Source: Aplectana chamaeleonis (taxonomy: Eukaryota; Nematoda; Chromadorea; Rhabditida; Cosmocercidae). Taken from it: a DNA stretch of 64,000 nucleotides. The position numbers were made by a program, and so were the translations under genes. The notes under the pieces were generated by a model that saw nothing but the letters and a program-made list of their open reading frames with translations, was not told the origin of the DNA and did not search any database. The stretch covers positions 1 to 64,000 of the forward strand of contig JAPDOI010001330.1 of NCBI GenBank assembly GCA_029168955.1, given 5' to 3'. Below are positions 1-15,000 of this stretch, in pieces. The stretch's first letter is position 1, and each line of letters opens with the position of its first letter.

Positions 1-3000
1 CAGGACATCATAGAAAGTGTGCAGGACCATAGTGGGAGAGTGCAGGACATTATGGAACGTGTGCAGGACATTAGTGGGAGTGTGCAGGACATCATAGAAA
101 GTGTGCAGGACATTAGTGGGAGTATGCTTGACATCATAGAAAGTGTGCAGGACCACAGTAGGAGTGTGCAGGACATCATAGAAAGTGTGCAGGACCTCAG
201 TAGGAGTGTGCAGGACATCATAGAAAGTGTGCAGCACAATAGTGGGGATGTGCAGGATATCATAGGAAGTGTGCAGGACATCAGTGGGAGTGTGCCGGGT
301 ATCATGGAAAGTGTGCAGGACATTAGTGGGAGTGTGCAGGACATCATCGAAAGTGTGCGTAACTATAGTAGGAGTGTGCAGGACATCATAGAAAGTGTGC
401 AGGACCATAGTAGGAGTGTGCAGGACATCATAGAAAATGAGCAGGACCTCAGTAGGAGTGTGCAGGACATTATAGAAAGTGTGCAGGACCATAGTAGGAG
501 TGTGCAGGACATCATAGAAACTGTGCAGGACATTAGTGGGAATGTGCAGGACATCATAGAAAGTGTGCAGCACAATAGTGGGGATGTGCAGGATATCATA
601 GGAAGTGTGCAGGACATCAGTGGGAGTGTGCCGGGTATCATGGAAAGTGTGCAGGACATTAGTGGGAGTGTGCAGGACATCAAAGAAAGTGTGCAGGACA
701 ATAGTGGGGGTGTGCCGGGTATCATGGAAAGTGTGCAGGACATTAGTGGGAGTGTGCAGGACATCATAGAAAGTGTGCAGGACCATAGCAGGAGGAAGCA
801 GGACATTATGGAACGTGTGCAGGACCATAGTGGGAGAGTGCAGGACATTATGGAACGTGTGCAGGACATTAGTGGGAGTGTGCAGGACATCATAGAAAGT
901 GTGCAGGACATTAGTGGGAGTATGCTTGACATCATAGAAAGTGTGCAGGACCACAGTAGGAGTGTGCAGGACATCATAGAAAGTGTGCAGGACCTCAGTA
1001 GGAGTGTGCAGGACATCATAGAAAGTGTGCAGGACAATAGTGGGGATGTGCAGGACATCATAGAATGTGTGCAGGACCATAGTAGGAGTGCGCAGGACAT
1101 CATAGGAAGTGTGCAGGACATTAGTGGGAGTGTGCAGGACATCATATAAAGCGCGTAGGACTTTAGTGGGAGTGTGCAGGACATCAAAGAAAGTGTGCAG
1201 GACAATAGTGGGGGTGTGCCGGGTATCATGGAAAGTGTGCAGGACATTAGTGGGAGTGTGCAGGACATCATAGAAAGTGTGCAGGACCATAGCAGGAGGA
1301 AGCAGGACATTATGGAACGTGTGCAGGACCATAGTGGGAGAGTGCAGGACATTATGGAACGTGTGCAGGACCATAGTGGGAGAGTGCAGGACATTACGGA
1401 ACGTGTGCAGGACATTAGTGGGAGTGTGCAGAACATCATAGAAAGTGTGCATGACCATAGTAGGAGTGTGCAGCACATTATGGAACGTGTGCAGGACCAC
1501 AGTAGGAGTGTGCAGGACATCATAGAAAGTGTGCAGGACCTCAGTAGGAGTGTGCAGGACATCATAGAAAGTGTGCAGGACATTAGTGGGGATGTGCAGG
1601 ACATCATAGAAAGTGTGCAGGACCATCAGTGGGAGTGTGCAGGACATCATAGAAAGTGTGCAGGACATTAGTGGGAGTGTGCAGGACATCATAGAAAGTG
1701 TGCAGGACCATAGTGGGAGTGTGCAGGACATCATAGAAAGTGTGCAGGACATTAGTAGGAGTGTGCAGGACATCATAGAAAGTGTGCAGGACCATAGTAG
1801 GAGTGTGCAGGACATCATAGAAAGTGTGCAGGACAATAGTGGGGTGTGCAGGACATCATAGGAAAGTGTGCAGGACATTAGTGGGAGTGTGCAGGACATC
1901 ATAGAAAGTGTGCAGGACATTAGTGGGAGTGTGCAGGACATCATAGAAAGTGTGCAGGACCATAGTAGGAGTGTGCAGGACATCATAGAAAGTGTGCAGG
2001 ACCATAGTAGGGATGCAGGACATCATAGAAAGTGTGCAGGACCATAGTGGGAGTGTGCAGGACATCATAGAAAGTGTGCAGGACATTAGTGGGAGTGTGC
2101 AGGACATCATAGAAAGTGTGCAGGACATTAGTGGGAGTGTGCAGGACATCATAGAAAGTGTGCAGGACCATAGTAGGAGTGTGCAGGACATCATAGAACG
2201 TGTGCAGGACATTAGTGGGAGTGTGCAGGACATCATAGAAAGTGTGCAGGACATCAGTAGAAAGTGTGCAGGACATTAGTGGGAGTGTGCAGGACATCAT
2301 AGAAAGTGTGCAGGACATTAGTGGGAGTGTGCAGGACATCATAGAAAGTGTGCAGGACCATAGTGGGAGTGTGCAGGACATCATAGAAAGTGTGCAGGAC
2401 CATAGTAGGAGTGTGCAGGACATCATAGAAAGTGTGCAGGACCCCAGTAGGGGTGTGCAGGATGTCATAGAAAGTGTGCAGGACATTAGTGGGAGTGTGC
2501 AGGACATCATAGAAAGTGTGCACGATCCAAGTGGGCAAGGGCAGGACATCATGGAACGTGTGGAGTTCCATATTAGGGGTGTGCAGGACATCATAGAAAG
2601 TGTGCAGGACAATAGTGGGAGAGTGTGCAGGACATCATAGAAAGTGTGCAGGACCATAGTAGGAGTGTGCAGGACATCATAGAAAGTGTGCAGGACATCA
2701 GTAGGAGTGTGCAGGACATCATAGAAAGTGTGCAGGACATTAGTGGGAGTGTGCAGGACATCATAGAAAGTGTGCAGGACCATAGTGGGAGTGTGCAGGA
2801 CATCATGGAAAGTGTGCAGGACATTAGTGGGAGTGTGCAGGACATCATAGAAAGTGTGCAGGACCATAGTGGGAGGTGCAGGACATCATAGAAAGTGTGC
2901 AGGACATTAGTGGGAGTGTGCAGGACATCATAGAAAGTGTGCAGGACATTAGTGGGAGTGTGCAGGACATCATAGAAAGTGTGCAGGACCATAGTAGGAG

Positions 3001-6000
3001 TGTGCAGGACATCATAGAAAGTGTGCAGGACATTAGTGGGAGTGTGCAGGACATCATAGAAAGTGTGCAGGACATTAGTGGGAGTGTGCAGGAAATCATA
3101 GAAAGTCTGAAGGACATTAGTGGGAGTGTGCCGGACATCATGGAATGTGCGCAGGACATTAGTGGGAGTGTGCAGGAAATCATAGAAAGTGTGCAGGACA
3201 TTAGTGGGAGTGTGCAGGAAATCATAGAAAGGGGGAAGGACAGTAGTAGGAGTGTGCAGGACATCATAGAAAGTGTGCAGGACCATAGTGGGAGTGTGCA
3301 GGACATCATAGAAGTGTGCAGGACATTAGTGGGAGTGTGCAGGACATCATAGAAAGTGTGCAGGACATTAGTGGGAGTGTGCAGGACATCATAGAAAGTG
3401 TGCAGGACATTAGTGGGCGTGCGCAGGACGTCATAGAATGTGTGCAGGACATTAGTGGGAGTGTGCAGGAAGTCAAAGAAAGTGTGCAGGACATTAGTGG
3501 GAGTGTGCAGGAAATCATAGAAAGTGTGCAGGACATTAGTGGGAGTGTGCAGGAAATCATAGAAAGTGTGAAGGACATTAGTGGGAGTGTGCAGGACATC
3601 ATAGAAAGAGTGCAGGACATTAGTGGGAGTGTGCAGGACATCATAGAAAGTGTGCAGGACCATAGTGGGAGTGTGCAGGACATCATAGAAAGTGTGCAGG
3701 ACATTAGTGGGAGTGTGCAGGACATCATAGAAAGTGTGCAGGACATTAGTGGGAGTGTGCAGGACATCATAGAAAGTGTGCAGGACATTAGTGGGAGTGT
3801 GCAGGACATCATAGAAAGTGTGCAGGACCATAGTGGGAGTGTGCAGGACATCATAGAAAGTGTGCAGGACATTAGTGGGAGTGTGCAGAACATCATAGAA
3901 AGTGTGCATGACCATAGTAGGAGTGTGCAGGACATCATAGATAGTGTGCAGGACCTCAGTAGGAGTGTGCAGGAGATCAGAGAAAGTGTGCAGGACAATA
4001 GCGGGGGATGTGCAGGACATCATAGGAAGTGTGCAGGACATTAGTGGGAGTGTGCAGGACATCATAGAAAGTGTGCAGGACATTAGTGGGAGTATGCTTG
4101 ACATCATAGAAAGTGTGCAGGACCACAGTAGGAGTGTGCAGGACATCATAGAAAGTGTGCAGGACATCATAGGAAGTGTGCAGGACATTAGTGGGAGTGT
4201 GCAGAACATCACAGAAAGTGTGCAGGACCATAGTGGGAGAGTGCAGGACATCATAGGAAAGTGTGCAGGACCTTAGTAGGAGTGTGCAGGACATTATAGA
4301 AAGTGTGCAGGACATTAGTGGGAGTGTGCAGGACATCATAGAAAGTGTGCAGGACCATAGCGGGAGGAAGCAGGACATTATGGAACGTGTGCAGGACAAT
4401 AGTGGGGATGTGCAGGACATCATAGAATGTGTGCAGGACCATAGTAGGAGTGCGCAGGACATCATAGGAAGTGTGCAGGACATTAGTGGGAGTGTGCAGG
4501 ACCATAGTAGGAGAGTGCAGGACATCATAGAAAGTGTGCAGGACCATAGCAGGAGGAAGCAGGACATTATGGAACGTGTGCAGGACATTAGTGGGAGTGT
4601 GCAGGACATCATAGAAAGTGTGCAGGACATTAGTGGGAGTATGCTTGACATCATAGAAAGTGTGCAGGACATCAGTGGGAGTGTGCCGGGTATCATGGAA
4701 AGTGTGCAGGACATTAGTGGGAGTGTGCAGGACATCATAGAAAGTGTGCAGGACCATAGTAGGAGTGCGCAGGACATCATAGGAAGTGTGCAGGACATCA
4801 GTGGGAGTGTGCCGGGTATCATGGAAAGTGTGCAGGACATTAGTGGGAGTGTGCAGGACATCAAAGAAAGTGTGCAGGACAATAGTGGGAGTATGCTTGA
4901 CATCATAGAAAGTGTGCAGGACCTCAGTAGGAGTGTGCAGGACATCATAGAAAGTGTGCAGGACAATAGCGGGGGATGTGCAGGACATCATAGGAAGTGT
5001 GCAGGACAGCAGTGGGAGTGTGCAGAACGTCATAGAAAGTGTGCATAACTATAGTAGGAGTGTGCAGGACATCATAGAAAGTGTGCAGGACATTAGTGGG
5101 AGTGTGCAGGACATCATAGATAGTGTGCAGGACCTCAGTAGGAGTGTGCAGGAGATCAGAGAAAGTGTGCAGGACATTAGTGGGAGTGTGCAGGACATCA
5201 TAGAAAGTGTGCAGGACATTAGTGGGAGTGTGCAGGACATCATAGGAGTGTGCAGGACATCATGGAAAGTGTGCAGGACATTAGTGGGAGTCTGCAGGAC
5301 GTCATAGAAAGTGTGCAGGACATTGGTGAGAGTGGGCAGGACATCATAGAAAGTGAGCAGGACCATAGTAGGAGTGTGCAGGACATCATGGAAAGTGTGC
5401 AGGACCTCAGTGGGAGTGTGCAGGACATCATAGAAAGTGTGCAGGACCATAGTAGGAGTGTGCAGGACATCATAGAAAGTGTGCAGGACATTAGTGGGAG
5501 TGTGCAGGACATCATAGATAGTGTGCAGGACCTAGTGTGCCGGACATTAGTGTAAGTGAGCAGGACATCATTGGAAGTGTGCAGGACATTAGTGGGAGTG
5601 TGCAGAACATCATAGAAAGTGTGCATGACCATAGTAGGAGTGTGCAGGACATCATAGATAGTGTGCAGGACCTCAGTAGGAGTGTGCAGGAGATCATAGA
5701 AAGTGTGCATGACCATAGTAGGAGTGTGCAGAACGTCATAGAAAGTGTGCATAACTATAGTAGGAGTGTGCAGGACATCATAGAAAGTGTGCAGGACATT
5801 AGTGGGAGTGTGCAGAACATCACAGAAAGTGTGCAGGACCATAGTGGGAGAGTGCAGGACATTATGGAACGTGTGCAGGACATTAGTGGGAGTGTGCAGG
5901 ACATCATAGAAAGTGTGCAGGACATTAGTGGGAGTGTGCAAAACGTCATAGAAAGTGTGCATAACTATAGTAGGAGTGTGCAGGACATCATAGAAAGTGT

Positions 6001-9000
6001 GCAGGACCTCAGTGGGAGGTGCAGGACATCATAGAAAGTGTGCAGGACCTCAGTAGGAGTGTGCAGGACATTAGTGGGAGTGTGCAGGACATCATAGAAA
6101 GTGTGCAGGACATTAGTGGGAGTGTGCAGGACATCATAGAAAGTGTGCAGGACATTAGTGGGAGTGTGCAGGACATCATAGAAAGTGTGCAGGACATTAG
6201 TGGGAGTGTGCAGGACATCATAGAAAGTGTGCAGGACCATAGTAGGAGTGTGCAGGACATCATAGTGGGAGTGTGCAGGACATTATAGGAAGTGTGCAGG
6301 ACCATAGTGGGAGTGTGCAGGACATCATAGAAAGTGTGCAGGACATTAGTGGGAGTGTGCAGGACATCATAGAAAGTGTGCAGGACATTAGTGGGAGTGT
6401 GCAGGACATCATAGAAAGTGTGCAGGACCATAGCGGGAGGAAGCAGGACATTATAGAAAGTGTGCAGGACCGTAGTAGGAGTGTGCAGGACATCATAGGA
6501 AGTGTGCAGGACATTAGTGGGAGTGTGCAGAACATCAAAGAAAGTGTGCAGGACAATAGTGGGGGTGTGCAGGACATCATAGAAAGTGTGCAGGACCATA
6601 GTAGGAGTGTGCAGGACATCATAGAAAATGAGCAGGACCTCAGTAGGAGTGCGCAGGACATCATAGGAAGTGTGCAGGACATTAGTGGGGGTGTGCCGGG
6701 TATCATGGAAAGTGTGCAGGACATTAGTGGGAGTGTGCAGGACATCATAGAAAGTGTGCAGGACCATAGCGGGAGGAAGCAGGACATCAAAGGAAGTGTG
6801 CAGGACATTAGTGGGGGTGTGCAGGACATCATATAAAGCGCGTAGGACTTTAGTGGGAGTGTGCAGGACATCAAAGAAAGTGTGCAGGACAATAGTGGGA
6901 GTGTGCAGGACATCATAGAAAGTGTGCAGGACCATAGCAGGAGGAAGCAGGACATCATAGAAAGTGTGCAGGACATTAGTGGGAGTGTGCAGGACATCAT
7001 AGAAAGTGTGCAGGACCATAGTGGGAGTGTGCAGGACATCATAGAAAGTGTGCAGGACATCAGTAGGAGTGTGCAGGACATCATAGAAAGTGTGCAGGAC
7101 ATTAGTGGGAGTGTGCAGGACATCATAGAAAGTGTGCAGGACCATAGTAGGAGTGTGCAGGACATCATAGAAACTGTGCAGGACATTAGTGGGAATGTGC
7201 AGGACATCATAGATAGTGTGCAGGACATCAGTGGGAGTGTGCAGAACATCATAGAAAGTGTGCAGGACCATAGTGGGAGTGTGCAGGACATCATGGAAAG
7301 TGTGCAGGACATTAGTGGGAGTGTGCAGAACATCATAGAAAGTGTGCATGACCATAGTAGGAGTGTGCAGCACATTATGGAACGTGTGCAGGACATTAGT
7401 GGGAGTGTGCAGGAGATCATAGAATGTGTGCAGGACCATAGTAGGAGAGTGGAGGACATCATAGAAAGTGTGCAGGACATTAGTGGGAGTGTGCAGGACA
7501 TCATAGAAAGTGTGCAGGACATTAGTGGGAGTGTGCAGGACATCACAGAAAGTGTGCAGGACCATAGTGGGAGAGTGCAGGACATCATGGAACGTGTGCA
7601 GGACATTAGTGGGAGTGTGCAGGACATCATAGAAAGTGTGCAGGACATTAGTGGGAGTGTGCAGGACATCATAGAAAGTGTGCAGGACATTAGTGGGAGT
7701 ATGCTTGACATCATAGAAAGTGTGCAGGACCACAGTAGGAGTGTGCAGGACATCATAGAAAGTGTGCAGGACCTCAGTAGGAGTGTGCAGGACATCATAG
7801 AATGTGTGCAGGACCATAGTAGGAGTGCGCAGGACATCATAGGAAGTGTGCAGGACATTAGTGGGAGTGTGCAGGACATCATAGAAAATGAGCAGGACCT
7901 TAGTAGGAGTGTGCAGGACAATATAGAAAGTGTGCAAGACATTAGTGAGGGTGTGCAGGACATCATAGAAAGTGTGCAGGACAATAGTGGGAGTGTGCAG
8001 GACATCATAGAAAGTGTGCAGGACCATAGTGGGAGTGTGCAGGACATCATAGAAAGTGTGCAGGACCATAGTGGGAGTGTGCAGGACATCATAGAAAGTG
8101 TGCAGGACCATAGTAGGAGTGTGCAGGACATCATAGAAAGTGTGCAGGACATTAGTGGGAGTGTGCAGGACATCATAGAAAGTGTGCAGGACCATAGTAG
8201 GAGTGTGCAGGACATCATAGAAAGTGTGCAGGACATTAGTGGGAGTGTGCAGGACATCATAGAAAGTGTGCAGGACCATAGTGGGAGTGTGCAGGACATC
8301 ATAGAAAGTGTGCAGGACCATAGTGGGAGTGTGCAGGACATCATAGAAAGTGTGCAGGACATTAGTGGGAGTGTGCAGGACATCATAGAAAGTGTGCAGG
8401 ACCATAGTGGGAGAGTGCAGGACATTATGGAACGTGTGCAGGACATTAGTGGAAGTGTGCAGGACATGATAGAAAGTGTGCAGGACATTAGTGGGAGTGT
8501 GCAGGACATGATAGAATGTGTGCAGGACCATAGTAAGAGTGCGCAGGACATCATAGGAAGTGTGCAGGACATTAGTGGGAGTGTGCAGAACATCAAAGAA
8601 AGTGTGCAGGACAATAGTGGGAGTGTGCAGGACATCATAGAAAGTGTGCAGGACATTAGTGGGAGTGTGCAGGACATCATAGAAAGTGTGCAGGACCTTA
8701 GTAGGAGTGTGCAGGACATCATAGAAAGTGTGCAGGACATTAGTGGGAGTGTGCAGGACATCATAGAAAGTGTGCAGGACATTAGTGGGAGTGTGCAGGA
8801 CATCATAGAAAGTGTGCAGGACCATAGTGGGAGTGTGCAGGACATCATAGAAAGTGTGCAGGACATTAGTGGGAGTGTGCAGGACATCATAGAAAGTGTG
8901 CAGGACATTAGTGGGAGTGTGCAGGACATCATATAAAGTGTGCAGGACATTAGTGGGAGTATGCTTGACATCATAGAAAGTGTGCAGGGCCACAGTGGGA

Positions 9001-12000
9001 GTGTGCAGGACATCATAGATTGAGTGCAGGACCTCAGTAGGAGTGTGCAGGACATCATAGAAGGTGTGCAGGACAATAGCGGGGGATGTGCAGGACATCA
9101 TAGGAAGTGTGCAGGACATCAGTGGGAGTGTGCAGAACGTCATAGAAAGTGTGCGTAACTATAGTAGGAGTGTGCAGGACATCATAGAAAGTGTGCAGGA
9201 CCATAGTAGGAGTGTGCAGAACATCATAGAAAGTGTGCATGACCATAGTAGGAGTGTGCAGCACATTATGGAACGTGTGCAGGACATTAGTGGGAGTGTG
9301 CAGGACATCATAGAATGTGTGCAGGACCATAGTAGGAGCGTGGAGGGCATCACAGAAAGTGTGCAGGACCATAGTGGGAGAGTGCAGGACATCATGGAAC
9401 GTGTGCAGGACATTAGTGGGAGTGTGCAGGACATCATAGAAAGTGTGCAGGACATCAGTGGAAGTGTGCAGAACGTCATAGAAAGTGTGCATAACTATAG
9501 TAGGAGTGTGCAGGACATCATAGAAAGTGTGCAGGACATCATAGGAAGTGTGCAGGACATTAGTGGGAGTGTGCAGAACATCACAGAAAGTGTGCAGGAC
9601 CATAGTGGGAGAGTGCAGGACATTATGGAACGTGTGCAGGACATTAGTGGGAGTGTGCAGGACATCATAGAAAGTGTGCAGGACATTAGTGGGAGTATGC
9701 TTGACATCATAGAAAGTGTGCAGGACCACAGTAGGAGTGTGCAGGACATCATAGAAAGTGTGCAGGACCTCAGTAGGAGTGTGCAGGACATCATAGAAAG
9801 TGTGCAGGACCTCGGTAATAGTGTGCCGGACATTAGTGTAAGTGAGCAGGACATCATAGGAAGTGTGCAGGACATTAGTGGGAGTGTGCAGGACATCATA
9901 GAAAGTGTGCAGGACCATAGTAGGAGTGTGCAGGACATCATAGAAAATGAGCAGGACCTCAGTAGGAGTGTGCAGGACATTATAGAAAGTGTGCAGGACC
10001 ATAGTAGGAGTGTGCAGGACATCATAGAAACTGTGCAGGACATTAGTGGGAATGTGCAGGACATCATAGATAGTGTGCAGGACCATAGTGTGCCGGAGTG
10101 AGCAGGACATCATAGGAAGTGTGCAGGACATTAGTGGGAGTGTGCAGAACATCAAAGAAAGTGTGCAGGACAATAGTGGGGGTGTGCAGGACATCATAGA
10201 AAGTGTGCAGGACCATAGTAGGAGTGTGCAGGACATCATAGAAAGTGTGCAGGACATTAGTGGGAGTGTGCAGGACATTATGGAACGTGTGCAGGACATT
10301 AGTGGAAGTGTGCAGGACATTATGGAACGTGTGCAGGACCATAGTAGGAGAGTTCAGGACATCATAGAAAGTGTGCAGGACCATAGTAGGAGTGTGCAGG
10401 ACATCATAGAAAATGAGCAGGACCTAAGTAGAAGTGTGCAGGACATTGTAGGAAGTGTGCAGGACATCATAGAAACTGTGCAGGACATTAATGGGAGTGT
10501 GCAGGACATTATGGAACGTGTGCAGGACATTAGTGGGAGTGTGCAGGACATCATAGAAAGTGTGCATAACTATAGTAGGAGTGTGCAGGACATCATAGAA
10601 AGTGTGCAGGACCATAGTAGGGTGTGCAGGACATCATAGAAAGTGTGCAGGACCATAGTGGGAGTGTGCAGGACATCATAGAAAGTGTGCAGGACCATAG
10701 TGGGAGTGTGCAGGACATCATAGAAAGTGTGCAGGACATTAGTGTAAGTGAGCAGGACATTATGGAACGTGTGCAGCACAATAGTGGGGATGTGCAGGAC
10801 ATCATAGAATGTGTGCAGGACCATAGTAGGAGTGCGCAGGACATCATATAAAGCGCGTAGGACTTTAGTGGGAGTGTGCCGGGTATCATGGAAAGTGTGC
10901 AGGACATTAGTGGGATTGTGCAGGACATCAAAGAAAGTGTGCAGGACAATAGTGGGGGTGTGCAGGATATCATAGAAAGTGTGCAGGACCATAGTAGGAG
11001 TGTGCAGGACATCATAGAAAGTGTGCAGGACCTCAGTAGGAGTGTGCAGGACATCATAGAAAGTGTGCAGCACAATAGTGGGGATGTGCAGGACATCATG
11101 GAAAGTGTGCAGGACATTAGTGGGAGTGTGCAGGACATCAAAGAAAGTGTGCAGGACAATAGTGGGAGTGTGCCGGGTATCATGTAAAGTGTGCAGGACC
11201 ATAGCAGGAGGAAGCAGGACATTATGGAACGTGTGCAGGACCATAGTGGGAGAGTGCAGGACATTATGGAACGTGTGCAGGACATTAGTGGGAGTGTGCA
11301 GGACATCATAGAAAGTGTGCAGGACATTAGTGGGAGTATGCTTGACATCATAGAAAGTGTGCAGGACCACAGTAGGAGTGTGCAGGACATCATAGAAAGT
11401 GTGCAGGACCTCAGTAGGAGTGTGCAGGACATCATAGAAAGTGTGCAGCACAATAGTGGGGATGTGCAGGACATCATAGGAAGTGTGCAGGACATCAGTG
11501 GGAGTGTGCAGGACATCATAGAAAGTGTGCAGGACATTAGTGGGAGTGTGCAGAACATCATAGAAAGTGTGCATAACTATAGTAGGAGTGTGCAGGACAA
11601 CATAGAAAGTGTGCAGGACCATAGTAGGAGTGTGCAGGACATCATAGAAAATGAGCAGGACCTTAGTAGGAGTGTGCAGGACATTATAGAAAGTGTGCAG
11701 GACATTAGTGAGGGTGTGCAGGATATTAGTGGGAGTGTGCAGGACATTATGGAACGTGTGCAGGACATTAGTGGAAGTGTGCAGGACATTATGGAACGTG
11801 TGCAGGACCATAGTAGGAGAGTGCAGGACATCATAGAAAGTGTGCAGGACCATAGTAGGAGTGTGCAGGACATCATAGAAAGTGAGCAGGACCTCAGTAG
11901 GAGTGTGCAGGACATCATAGAAAGTGTGCAGTACAATAGTGGGGATGTGCAGGATATCATAGGAAGTGTGCAGGACATTATGGAACGTGTGCAGGACATT

Positions 12001-15000
12001 AGTGGAAGTGTGCAGGACATTATGGAACGTGTGCAGGACCATAGTAGGAGAGTTCAGGACATCATAGAAAGTGTGCAGGACCATAGTAGGAGTGTGCAGG
12101 ACATCATAGAAAATGAGCAGGACCTTAGTAGGAGTGTGCAGGACATTATAGAAAGTGTGCAAGACATTAGTGAGGGTGTGCAGGATATTAGTGGGAGTGT
12201 GCAGGACATTATGGAACGTGTGCAGGACAATAGTGGGAGTGTGCAGGACATCATAGAAAGTGTGCAGGACCATAGTAGGAGTGTGCAGCACATTATGGAA
12301 CGTGTGCAGGACATTAGTGGGAGTGTGCAGGACATCAAAGAAAGTGTGCAGGACAATAGTGGGGGTGTGCCGGGTATCATGGAAAGTGTGCAGGACATTA
12401 GTGGGAGTGTGCAGGACATCATAGAAAGTGTGCAGGACCATAGCAGGAGGAAGCAGGACATTATGGAACGTGTGCAGGACCATAGTGGGAGAGTGCAGGA
12501 CATTATGGAACGTGTGCAGGACATTAGTGGGAGTGTGCAGGACATCATAGAAAGTGTGCAGGACATTAGTGGGAGTATGCTTGACATCATAGAAAGTGTG
12601 CAGGACCACAGTAGGAGTGTGCAGGACATCATAGAAAGTGTGCAGGACCTCAGTAGGAGTGTGCAGGACATCATAGAAAGTGTGCAGCACAATAGTGGGG
12701 ATGTGCAGGACATCATAGGAAGTGTGCAGGACAATAGTGGGGATGTGCAGGACATCATAGGAAGTGTGCAGTGTGCAGGACAACATAGAATGTGTGCAGG
12801 ACCATAGTAGGAGTGTGCAGGACATCATAGAAAATGAGCAGGACCTTAGTAGGAGTGTGCAGGACATTATAGAAAGTGTGCAGGACATTAGTGAGGGTGT
12901 GCAGGATATCATATAGTGTGCAGGATATTAGTGGGAGTGTGCAGGACATTATGGAACGTGTGCAGGACATTAGTGGAAGTGTGCAGGACATTATGGAACG
13001 TGTGCAGGACCATAGTAGGAGAGTGCAGGACATCATAGAAAGTGTGCAGGACCATAGTAGGAGTGTGCAGGACATCATAGAAAGTGTGCAGGACATCAGT
13101 GGGAGTGTGCAGAACATCATAGAAAGTGTGCAGGACATTAGTGGGAGTGTGCAGGACATCATAGAAACTGTGCAGGACATTAGTGGGAATGTGCAGGACA
13201 TCATAGAAAGTGTGCAGGACCATTGTAGGAGTGTGCAGGACATCATAGAAACTGTGCAGGACATTAATGGGAGTGTGCAGGACATTATAGAAAGTGTGCA
13301 GGACCATAGTAGGAGTGTGCAGGACATCATAGAAAGTGTGCAGGACATTAGTGGGAGTGTGCAGGACATCATAGAAAGTGTGCAGGACCATAGTGGGAGT
13401 GTGCAGGACATCATAGAAAGTGTGCAGGACCATAGTAGGAGTGTGCAGGACATCATAGGAAGTGTGCAGGACAGCAGTGGGAGTGTGCAGAACGTCATAG
13501 AAAGTGTGCATAACTATAGTAGGAGTGTGCAGGACATCATAGAAACTGTGCAGGACATTAATGGGAGTGTGCAGGACATTATGGAACGTGTGCAGGACAT
13601 TAGTGGGAGTGTGCAGGACATCATAGAAAATGAGCAGGACCTCAGTAGGAGTGTGCAGGACATCATAGAAAGTGTGCAGCACAATAGTGGGGATGTGCAG
13701 GACATCATAGGAAGTGTGCAGGACATCAGTGGGAGTGTGCAGAACATCATAGAAAGTGTGCATAACTATAGTAGGAGTGTGCAGGACAAAATAGAATGTG
13801 TGCAGGACCATAGTAGGAGTGTGCAGGACATTATAGAAAGTGTGCAGGACATTAGTGAGGGTGTGCAGGATATTAGTGGGAGTGTGCAGGACATCATAGG
13901 AAGTGTGCAGGACATCAGTGGGAGTGTGCAGAACGTCATAGAAAGTGTGCGTAACTATAGTAGGAGTGTGCAGGACATCATAGAAAGTGTGCAGGACCAT
14001 AGTAGGAGTGTGCAGGACATCATAGAAAATGAGCAGGACCTCAGTAGGAGTGTGCAGGACATTATAGAAAGTGTGCAGGACCATAGTAGGAGTGTGCAGG
14101 ACATCATAGAAAATGAGCAGGACCTCAGTAGGAGTGTGCAGGACATTATAGAAAGTGTGCAGGACCATAGTAGGAGTGTGCAGGACATCATAGAAACTGT
14201 GCAGGACATTAGTGGGAATGTGCAGGACATCATAGATAGTGTGCAGGACCTCGGTAATAGTGTGCCGGACATTAGTGTAAGTGAGCAGGACATCATAGGA
14301 AGTGTGCAGGACATTAGTGGGAGTGTGCAGAACATCATAGAAAGTGTGCATGACCATAGTAGGAGTGTGCAGCACATTATGGAACGTGTGCAGGACATTA
14401 GTGGGAGTGTGCAGGACATCATAGAATGTGTGCAGGACCATAGTAGGAGTGCGCAGGACATCATAGGAAGTGCGCAGGACATTAGTGGGAGTGTGCAGAA
14501 CATCATAGAAAGTGTGCATGACCATAGTAGGAGTGTGCAGGACATCATAGAAAATGAGCAGGACCTCAGTAGGAGTGTGCAGGACATTATAGAAAGTGTG
14601 CAGGACCACAGTAGGAGTGTGCAGGACATCATAGAAAGTGTGCAGGACCTCAGTAGGAGTGTGCAGGACATCATAGAAAGTGTGCAGCACAATAGTGGGG
14701 ATGTGCAGGATATCATAGGAAGTGTGCAGGACCATAGTGGGAGTGTGCAGGACATCATGGAAAGTGAGCAGTACAATAGTGGGAGTGTGCAGGACATCAT
14801 AGAAAGTGTGCACGACATCATAGGAAGTGTGCAGGACATTAGTGGGAGTGTGCAGAACATCAAAGAAAGTGTGCAGGACAATAGTGGGGGTGTGCAGGAC
14901 ATTATAGAAAGTGTGCATGACCATAGTAGGAGTGTGCAGCACATTATGGAACGTGTGAAGGACATTAGTGGGAGTGTGCAGGACATCATGGGAGTGTGCA

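Noticed and set aside
6009..9143. 1044-codon minus-strand ORF (VLHTFYD-VLHTPTN repeats) and the overlapping MSCTLSM-type ORFs
   Set aside because: Same composition artefact on the complementary strand. Two minus frames are open at once.
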